A stretch of DNA of 64,000 nt from Cheiracanthium punctorium (Eukaryota; Arthropoda; Arachnida; Araneae; Cheiracanthiidae): the NCBI GenBank assembly GCA_038373885.1, contig JAWZYV010013193.1:54628-118627 (forward strand). Direction: 5' to 3'. Shown here piece after piece: positions 56,280 to 64,000 of the stretch. Below the pieces are notes generated by a model, which was not told where the DNA came from, ran no database searches, and saw only the letters and a list, made by a program, of their open reading frames with translations. The translations under genes were made by a program, and so were the position numbers. Position 1 is the stretch's first letter; the number at the start of each line of letters is the position of its first letter.

Positions 56280-57990
56280 TATGGGTGTTGAAGTGTCTCG
56301 TGTAGGAGTCCATCAAGGCGTACACTTTGTCTATGGGCTCGGTCAGGTTCTTGGCGGTGGATGCTACGTCTTTAAAGAAATTCGTCATCTGGCTGATGTC
56401 GAGAATTTGTGAGACCTCCCTCATGGCCGCAAAGAGTTCCATGATGGGAGTGATCGTGTTGTTTTGGTTCCCAACCTTTGGGGGAGGGTGGTTTTTAGGC
56501 TTGGTCGTGGTTTTCGTTATGCTCTTCTTAAAAGGTACAGTGTTGTCCTTGGGAGGATTAAGGCCAATGGGAGCAGTATTCTTGGCAGCCTCTTGTTTTT
56601 TCTGGCGGTTTCTGGTCGCCTTGTTAGGTCTGGAATCTTGCACGGAGTTTTTGGAGGAGCCCTCCTGTGGGTCCGACCTGATTTCCTTATCCGTGGAATC
56701 TTCCGGTGGCTGATCTTCATTAGGAGTCAGGGTAATCGCTTTCAGCTGGTTCACAAGAGTCGTCTTCAGGGAATCGTTACCTGACGATTTCGTCGACTTG
56801 CTGTTTTTAAGCGACTTAGATTTATTGGTAGGGTTTCGGGGACATCCTCTGTAGTTTGAGACGTGGGGGCCTCCACAATTGGCACAACATACGGGTTCCT
56901 GGTTTTTAGTTGGGCAGGTAGCGAAGGTGTGCGGGTCGGCGCACTTCAGGCAGCGGGGAGTAAGGGAGCAGCGGGCAGAGTGATGGCCGAACCCTTGGCA
57001 ATTGTGGCACTGCTTGGCCGATTTAGGGGGGCGATAGGGCTCCACTGTAATTCGCATATATCCATATCTATCAAGACGGTAAATCTCCTCTATGTTAGGG
57101 GTGGGCAGTAGCGATGCCAGCACTATGGCCCAGTTCTTCCGATATTTTCTTGAGTAAAGAAAGTTAAGACTAACCGGGGAGAACCCCAGGGAATTTAGGT
57201 AATTATCAATCTCCGGTATAGGCATGGAAGTAGGAATTCCTTTTATAATAACTTTCTTGGGGCGCTGGGCCCGAGGATCCAAAGTTTGGAACCCTATGTT
57301 TTTTTCTTTTAGGTAAGCTTGTACCGCTCTGAATTTGGTCTCATCATGCACAACGATTTTATGTTTGTCCCCTGACAATTTAGATTCAAAGTCCGAACCG
57401 ATTATCTTGGACAGTTCAGCAAGATCATTCGCATAATTGGTTTTTAGCTCCGCATAGATGGTGTGTTTATTGATCTTAACGGCGGGTAATTGGGTGGCCG
57501 TGGAAACTTCAGTTCCCGACACATCCATGTGTGATTCGTTGCTTGGATCAAGCAGCGACACATCCGGTAAATGGCTGAGGCTTTCATTAGTGGATTCCAC
57601 GTGGGGAACCTTTTCTTCGCGAGCTTCCTCGTCAGGGTCCGACTCCTCAACGCTTTTTCTCTTGAGTGATTTCGAGTAATCACTGGAGGTAGTGGGGATA
57701 GGTGGCGCCAGCTTGCGGCCAATGCGCTGTTCCATAGCTTCGACTTTTTCAGGATTGAAAAGCTCAAATAATGCAAAGCTGCGGCAATAAACCAGAGAAT
57801 CCAGAGTAGGCTTCATAATCAAGTCACACAATTCGTCTTCGTACTTGAGTCTCATCCAGTTTTCAAGGGAATCGACGTAGGCGAAGAAAAGGCCAAAGAA
57901 GTCGTAATTCTCACATGGGTTCTTGTGCCACTTGTGTTGGTACATGGGAAGAAAGGCCATTGGGACCTTAGCAACAGGTTCCACACCCAT
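56263..57990 (-). CDS. LINE ORF1, gag-like nucleic-acid-binding protein (575 aa)
   Basis: It is the RNA-binding partner of the LINE, expected to coat element RNA and escort it to the nucleus. The frame is intact from the ATG at 57990 to the stop at 56263. Residues 1-95 are aromatic-rich and unassigned; 100-165 are acidic and Ser-rich. About 185-315 look like the RRM-like/PRE_C2HC region (VIIKGIPTSMPIPEI; NWAIVLASLLPTPNIEEIYRL). Three zinc knuckles follow: CHNCQGFGHHSARC (328-341), CLKCADPHTFATC (347-359) and CANCGGPHVSNYRGC (369-383). The C-terminal third is Lys/Ser/Pro-rich, low complexity. Knuckle number and the preceding domain match arthropod Jockey-clade ORF1 proteins. Its last codons overlap the ORF2 start (ATGATGAAGAAAAATAA), which suggests ORF2 is reached by termination-reinitiation. 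Confidence 0.9.
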   Translation of the reverse strand: MGVEPVAKVPMAFLPMYQHKWHKNPCENYDFFGLFFAYVDSLENWMRLKYEDELCDLIMKPTLDSLVYCRSFALFELFNPEKVEAMEQRIGRKLAPPIPTTSSDYSKSLKRKSVEESDPDEEAREEKVPHVESTNESLSHLPDVSLLDPSNESHMDVSGTEVSTATQLPAVKINKHTIYAELKTNYANDLAELSKIIGSDFESKLSGDKHKIVVHDETKFRAVQAYLKEKNIGFQTLDPRAQRPKKVIIKGIPTSMPIPEIDNYLNSLGFSPVSLNFLYSRKYRKNWAIVLASLLPTPNIEEIYRLDRYGYMRITVEPYRPPKSAKQCHNCQGFGHHSARCSLTPRCLKCADPHTFATCPTKNQEPVCCANCGGPHVSNYRGCPRNPTNKSKSLKNSKSTKSSGNDSLKTTLVNQLKAITLTPNEDQPPEDSTDKEIRSDPQEGSSKNSVQDSRPNKATRNRQKKQEAAKNTAPIGLNPPKDNTVPFKKSITKTTTKPKNHPPPKVGNQNNTITPIMELFAAMREVSQILDISQMTNFFKDVASTAKNLTEPIDKVYALMDSYTRHFNTHNDEEK

Positions 57991-59809
57991 ACTGGTGTGT
58001 GTGTCTGTGCGTCACAGAAAGGGGCAGGAGAGAAAGTCCAGGGGACACGACGCACACCGTCCTAGCCGCGCATGGATGTCTAGGGAGTATGCCCCAGAAT
58101 TCTGGTAGCGCTGCCCAAGACAACCGAAGAAACAGCGGTGTGCGGAAAGAAGGACCAAAATTCAAAAGTGAATCAAATTGAGTGGTTTCTGAAATTAAAA
58201 AGGCATTCTTAGTTCTCAAGCAGAATGTTAAAGATACATGAATCTCATGACAGACTCCTGCGGTTTCTTAGATCAGAGTCTAGGGATGGTTTTGCACGAA
58301 AGAATTGCTTCACTTTGACAGCATAGTCAAACTTCACCCATAAGTCTGATTCCAAATATTTTAAGCTAAGCATGAGTAAAAATGGGGAGGGGGTTAAATT
58401 GTGCCCAACCCGGTTTTCTTTAGCTTCCTGTTTTTTTACATAAAATTAAGTTTTTAATAAAAGATTCTTTACAATTACTGATTTTCAATAATTTGATCTT
58501 AAAATTTTCATTCAAGAAAGAAAATAAGTTATTGTATTTTTCCCCTGAAGCTACTCTGCCATTCTGTCAAAATCTCACCAACTTTGTAGGCAATGAGAGA
58601 CCGGAAGATTTGGTTGCATTTAAAAAAAAAAAATGTTCATGCATTTTTTGTCCAAATACATGAGAATTTGACCTATTACATTCAGTAAGACAAAATTTAA
58701 AAAATAAGTTTTTAAAAAATACGTTTTTCCAAAATCTCACCAAGGTTTGGAGCAGATGCGAAATTTGAAGATAAGATTACTTTTGGCAGAAAAGTTACGT
58801 ATTTGGGTGACTAAAATAAGTAAACATGAATTCTTTTGAATTTTCGGTCCACCGTATTTCCCGCTTAACACTAAGACAGTCATATCCTTAAAAACAAGGT
58901 GCACGGAAAAATACAAGTGTAAAAAAAATTCAACAAAGGTGATTTAGTGTTACATTTCAGTTTTATTTCACATTCGTTTATACAAAAATACAAACATTTG
59001 AAAAATACAGTATAAAATATACAGAAGTTTGATTGCACTCACTAACAATATCCTTTGCAATCTTAACAAATACAAATCTTCAAATATTAACAAATTGAAA
59101 GAAACGATGGTTTTAGAGCATGCCTACAGCCCTTTAAATAAAAAATAGCGTTAGTACATAAACTGAATTACTACATATTATATGACATTGATTTTGAATG
59201 GGTGACTGACAATGTAGAAATTATAAGTTTTCATCGGAATGGTATAGAATCGCAGTATTAAGTATACTCGCAAATTTGTTACATTCGGGTATTCTCAAAA
59301 ATTATATCCCGCATTTAATGTTTGTGAAAAGATGTCCTTTTCTTACAACCTTTAACTGTTATAAAAATCTAGTTCTAATAAAATGTATCAAAATGCATAC
59401 AGCTCTCATCGTAGTACAGTAAAAATTATGCTTCGTATAAAAAGTTGTCCACTCCCTGTCTGATATTAAATTGTTAAAAAAAGTTAAAATAATTAGATTG
59501 TTTACACCCATCTTTTGGTAGGTAACAAGCAACAAGCGCTCCATAATATTTAAGCACCTGCTTTTCCCACAAGTTATTAACATTAATTCCAAACGGTATT
59601 TTTTTTTTTGAACTAAGGAAAAGTTTATAAGTCCGTATAACATTATTTTGTGCCTAGTTACTAGACTACAATACATGCCTTAAATGTCTGAATATAGAAG
59701 TTAAATTACTTTTATTTGTAATAGAGTGGACGGAACATTTTGGTTGAGGTTTACTCATTTCGTCTATCTTAAGCTCTTACCATATCAAGCTTCATTATCA
59801 CAAGATAAA

Positions 59810-60045
59810 TTTGGAAATATATAAACTGGAATTAAACATTTTATCTGCTCTAGTGTTCAAAAAGTTTGATTTGCCGTACAAGATTTTTGATCAATGTCCA
59901 AAATTATCTGGAATTTAAAGGTTTAAAAAATGCAAAGAATAATGAAGCTTTAAAAAATACTTTGAACATGGAAGGATGAAATTATAAAAATGTTACTTGC
60001 ATACTTTATTCTAAAATATTTACATATGAGGATTGTTTAGTAGAA
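59810..60045 (+). repeat. Inverted repeat, left arm (~235 bp)
   Basis: It is the reverse complement of 62125-62370 by roughly 80 percent by eye. Matching blocks include ACTGGAATTAAACATTTTAT, TCTGCTCTAGTG.TCAAAAA, GATGTCCAAAATTATCTGGA (with one change) and ATGGAAGGATGAAAT, then TGTTACTTGCATACTTTA. Confidence 0.85.
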
Positions 60046-62124
60046 ATGTATTAGGGAAGCAAAAAGGTATTTAATCAGTGACAGTTTATCGAAAAGAATG
60101 CAACAGTGGACATTTTAAATTCCATTAAATGCATACAAACATTGAGAATGACCATATTTACACTTCGATAGGTACCGATTGAACTTCAGGAAACTTTTTA
60201 CAAATGGAATAGTATAACAAAATGGCTACTGCTACTATAGTCCACAATAAACAGTTAAGGTTTCAGTCATTGTCTAGAAATTTAAATTCCATCTCAACAA
60301 TGGCATTTCGTTTCACCATGTGACGACGAATAATTTTTACGTCCATTTCAATACTGTCATTGTTAACTTTAATTGTGAAACAATGTTTAATTTGAAGACA
60401 GTTATGTCCCTTAAACGTCCTTTCATTTGCTTAATTACAATTAAATATTATTTCCATGCCAAAGAAAAACAACTACCTGAATCTGGTCAATGTATAAAAA
60501 TTTGATTCAATTAAATATTTGTGGAACTTAATGTACACGACCTCAATTGATAAATTGGTTCACACATCTCTAAAATTAATATTTGCTTTCCTAAGTCTTT
60601 ATAAACACGTGACTAAAATTATATTTAAGATTTCAAATGAGTTATAATTTTAATCGGCAGAATTGTTTTACTACTAGAGTCTAAATATTTTTACATCGAT
60701 TTACGCATTTTGCATATTCTTTAACGATGTGAAATTCAAAACCGATTTCATTCCTACACTTTTAAATATCTTTCTCTTTGGAATTTTAATAATCCCACGC
60801 ATTCCCAAGCTAACAAACAGCTACTGTAAAGCATTAATATTTTTGTAAATTCAAGTTTCGGGTAGGAAAGCACCTGTGCGGTCGAAGTTCTGATCCAGAA
60901 AAAATATTAGTATCATGAAAATCTAAAAAAAATGTAGGGTTCAAAAAAGAAAACGACAGGACAGCAAAAAAATCTAGACCAAAACTTCTACCCTATCATT
61001 AAATATATACTTTTTTATCTCTTATGCCAATCAATGAAACTTGGGTATGCGTGTGAATACTGCCCATTAAGGCTAATTATTCGAAATTATACAGAAAACC
61101 TTCAGACTTTCTTCCTTAAGGGGAGGGCGGGGTATTAACTAACTTAACTAAAATTTACCAGCTTTAGTATTACAATTTAGGGTTTCTTCCAATTCATTAT
61201 TTTGATCGTTGTAATCGCTCTCGCGGCAAAAATCATTTCAAAAAGGTGGATGCCTTAAGCTGAGGACAAAGCTATTCTAATTCGTTAAGTTTTACCCAGA
61301 CAAAACAGTCTAAAAATCCAGATCATTTCATCCACAGCCTGTCATCAGGACAGATTCATGGAGCTTCATAGCCGTCTACCGATGTTCAATACTCGTAACT
61401 AATCTGAAATGTTCAGCGAGATTAAACACATCTGAGTAAAATAAAATGCCGTCAGAATTAATGGCTCTGGCAATAGTTTTCGGACGAGACTTGCTGCTAA
61501 TAAACTTTTAATTTATGAACATAACATTTAAGATATCAATGTGTTACAAGCCTAATATTAAAGTTTTTTTTACTTGAATACCTGATGAAAAAAATTTTGT
61601 TATATATTTAAATTTTTCCCGTTTAATTTCCTTGAAATATAGAGCATAATTGAGGTCATTAAGTCCTGTGTATCTCAAGACACTTATTAAGACATTTTGT
61701 CAATTTGTAACTATACTTTCATTAGGAAGAGCCTCATTTTTGTGCTACTTAAAATTCATATGCTGATAAAAATGTTTCCTTATTCCCCACTCCCCTAATG
61801 CATTCTATGGAACAACTATTTTCAAGCAGATTCAAATGTTTTTTCAAAAGTGAGAAATAGTTTGATATTTATGTTTCAAGACTAAATCTCAAATATTTCA
61901 AAAATTTTAAATGTTCTCAATCATGCAAGATACTGAAGAACTAATTAATTATTAAAGTAATTCTTAAATATTTTGATTTTAGGGATTAAGACCTTATTAT
62001 AAAAAAGGTCTAATGTAGACTAAAATGATTTTAGAAACATACTAATTTAAATATTTCTTCTCTATTCAAAATTAAATAACGAATACTTCAAGAAGGAATT
62101 AACATCGTATGCAAATACCAATCA

Positions 62125-62370
62125 GAATTAGGTTTCACAAAACAATCTTCATATGTAAATACTTATTCTAAAGTATGCAAGTAACATTTTTAGGATTTCA
62201 TCCTTCCATGTCCAAGGTATTTTTAAAGCTTTATTATTCTTTGCATTTTGCAACACCTTTCCATTCCAGATAATTTTGGACATCGATTTGCAGACCAAGA
62301 TTTTTTATCCGGTTTTTGAGCACTAGAGCAGATATAAAATGTTTAATTCCAGTTCAGAATCACTAGACAA
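62125..62370 (-). repeat. Inverted repeat, right arm (~245 bp)
   Basis: Partner of 59810-60045, about 2.1 kb away. Just outside the pairing, similar direct sequences occur on both sides (ATCACAAGATAAATTTGGAA near 59795; ATCACTAGACAAAATTTGGA near 62362). This might be an eroded target duplication of one 2.5-kb element. Confidence 0.85.
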
Positions 62371-63141
62371 AATTTGGAAGTGCGTAAACTTAAATAAAAG
62401 TTTAGCAGTTAAAAAATCAAATACCATTTCTAAACCGTGTGCTGCCACTCATTAGTTTCCTACAAAAAGTAGGTAAATTTTGCATAACAAATTTGACATT
62501 TCACTGGTACTTTAACACACTGAGCTGAGATATCAGTCAGCGTAATGAGTGCAAAGTGGTTGACTGATACTTTAGTGCAATACGTTAATGCCCAACATTC
62601 TAGTAAATAACAAAATCCTCGTTAAATTGGTAACATTTTCACTTGCTAAACACATTTTATATTAAAAGTGTACTATACAATTTTCAGCAACAATTTTAAA
62701 ATAGTGTTCGACAGTGAAATTTAACATATACAAACACTACAGAAATGATCAAGATTAGCTTGCACTTTACGAAAAGACAATTTCATTTACAAGACAAAAT
62801 TACGTTTTCGTTACGCAATGCACTCTGAAGTAGTGAATAAAAATGTGCAATAAATTTTCAGCAAGTTTTATTCGTGTTAATCTATTTGAAAAATAATTTT
62901 GATCTCTCAAACATTTCAAACACAGAGTAATAAGTAGAGTAGAACCACCCCCCCTCCCCTCCCAACAGGTTAGATACGTTCCGTGTTGTACGAGTGAAAC
63001 ACATGAGCTTTAGCAGTGTTTACAGGTAATGCAGAACTATTTCTTTCTTTCACCTTTTAAGAGTCAAAGCATTATGGGAGAAAAAACGGTTTCAACCACG
63101 TCATACGAATCCGTTTTATATGAACCTGTGTTGTGTGTGTG

Positions 63142-63156
63142 GGGGGGGGGGGGGGT
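63142..63156. repeat. G homopolymer
   Basis: A run of about 15 G following GTGTGTGT. Such runs are prone to length error in assemblies. Confidence 0.9.
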
Positions 63157-64000
63157 CTACTGTATTGGAACTTTTGTATCTATGAAAGCGCATAATTTCT
63201 TAAGAAATAGTTGGCAGAATAGTAAACTTTAAATTTCAGCCTTGTAGGCAGATTCGAAAGACAAACGTGCATGAATAAATTTAGAAAAACCACCGTCCTG
63301 CCTACAAGTTGTATTCTGGCCAATGCAAAACCATTAGTATACAAATTGCAAACTTCATAGAGGTTATAAGCTACAAACAAAATCTTAAATACTGCTAGTT
63401 CAAGTCACATTGGAATATTAGTCTCGATAAGAAACTGACTCAACTTTCATGTTATGAGCATGCCTTTCAGCAAGAAATAAGCACAAACCATACTCAAGTT
63501 TTCATTAAGAAAATTTTAGTCATTTCTGAAGTACGTGCTTAGCAAAATTCTGAAAATAATTTCGTTGGCTTATTGTTCCGACAATTTTCGAAATTTTGAC
63601 TCGTTATTTGAAACTTTGATTTCTACTCTTAAATTCAATAAAAAATGAATAGGTTCATTATAAATTTCTAATAGAAGTATTTTCCATGTCCAAGAATTTC
63701 AGCGTGAAACATAACATTTCTAACGTCACTGAATAAATGTAATTAAGAATTATTTCAATATGTGCTTTAAGAGGAACTTGCGCTTCAAATTCAATAGGAA
63801 GTGTTCAATATTTAACTGCACTCAGAAACAATTAATCTTAACTTTTGCAGTTTTAAAATTTTATTTAATATTGCTTAAATTGAGATTTAATTTTTGAAAT
63901 CAAACACTTCAAATGCTGTGCACACTTTAAGCTCAGAACTTCCACACACATCATATAACTTGCACAGCTTTCAACAGATTTATGGTATCCCATTTTGATG

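Larger units (their letters stand above)
53300..58180 (-). mobile_element. Jockey-type non-LTR retrotransposon
   Basis: This LINE is read right to left. ORF1 (gag-like with three zinc knuckles) overlaps ORF2 (endonuclease plus reverse transcriptase) by 17 nt, the usual Jockey layout. A 5' untranslated stretch lies above 57990 and a 3' untranslated stretch below 53645, with AATAAA on the minus strand near 53310-53316. The outer limits are estimates: no target duplication or terminal poly-A was pinned down. With ORF1 intact and ORF2 carrying only three lesions, it is among the younger insertions here. Confidence 0.88.
58181..64000. other. AT-rich terminal stretch without recognisable gene
   Basis: About 5.8 kb with only short, motif-free ORFs. 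On the minus strand AATAAA-type signals occur near 58962, so part could be a long 3' untranslated region of a minus-strand host gene beyond the window. There is no coding support. An inverted repeat (59810-60045 with 62125-62370) and a G run (63142-63156) are the only structures noted. Confidence 0.4.

Noticed and set aside
58930..64000. Long 3' untranslated region of a minus-strand host gene
   Set aside because: Only base composition and AATAAA-like signals support it; no coding exon is in view.
1..64000. CRISPR array, prophage, operon or bacterial gene cluster
   Set aside because: No regularly spaced short repeats, no dense long ORFs, and all recognised proteins are of eukaryotic transposon families.

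Overview
The window looks like repeat-packed nuclear DNA of a metazoan, most likely an arthropod and plausibly a chelicerate such as a spider. It is AT-rich, has no operon-like gene packing, and nearly every recognisable coding stretch belongs to a transposable element. The element mix (Jockey-type LINE, two Tc1-like transposases, Tigger/pogo, piggyBac, hAT and tRNA-derived SINEs) suits an arthropod. The spider guess rests mainly on recalling that a Tcb2-like Tc1 transposase very like the one near 26 kb is abundant in spider genomes; this is inference, not proof. No complete host gene is visible. One short splice-bounded open stretch near 42.5 kb is the only host-exon candidate, and it is weak.

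Layout. 0-3.8 kb: a foldback-type repeat cut by the window edge, a decayed Tc1-like element, and a 264-bp MITE with 21-bp perfect inverted ends. 3.8-11.5 kb: AT-rich DNA with a Tigger-type MITE, a degenerate ~290-bp tandem array, and an internally deleted piggyBac transposase beside a 276-bp TTAA-flanked MITE. 11.5-25 kb: an LTR-like repeat, a hAT MITE with a perfect 8-bp target duplication, several diverged direct repeats and a pyrimidine minisatellite. 25-32 kb: a second broken Tc1-like transposase, a 760-bp Tigger-type element and a nest of foldback and MITE modules. 31.9-35.6 kb: a DNA transposon with a broken transposase-like ORF of a family I cannot name, next to an inverted fragment of itself.

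35.9-41.7 kb: nested elements, including an 880-bp element holding a hAT MITE, and a 3.1-kb hAT-like element holding a Tigger element which itself holds SINEs. 42-50.8 kb: TTAA MITEs, hAT MITEs, Harbinger-like elements and SINEs, several with intact target duplications. 53.3-58.2 kb: a Jockey-type LINE on the minus strand with an intact 575-aa ORF1 and an ORF2 broken by two TAG codons and one frameshift. 58.2-64 kb: AT-rich sequence with few element hallmarks except a 2.5-kb-wide inverted repeat.

The genes do not form a pathway. The window records layered insertions, and the target duplications and nesting give relative ages. I found no evidence for a new biological system. The least explained items are the unassigned GGGTGG-ended transposon, the 880-bp CATACC-ended element and the large inverted repeat near 60-62 kb.
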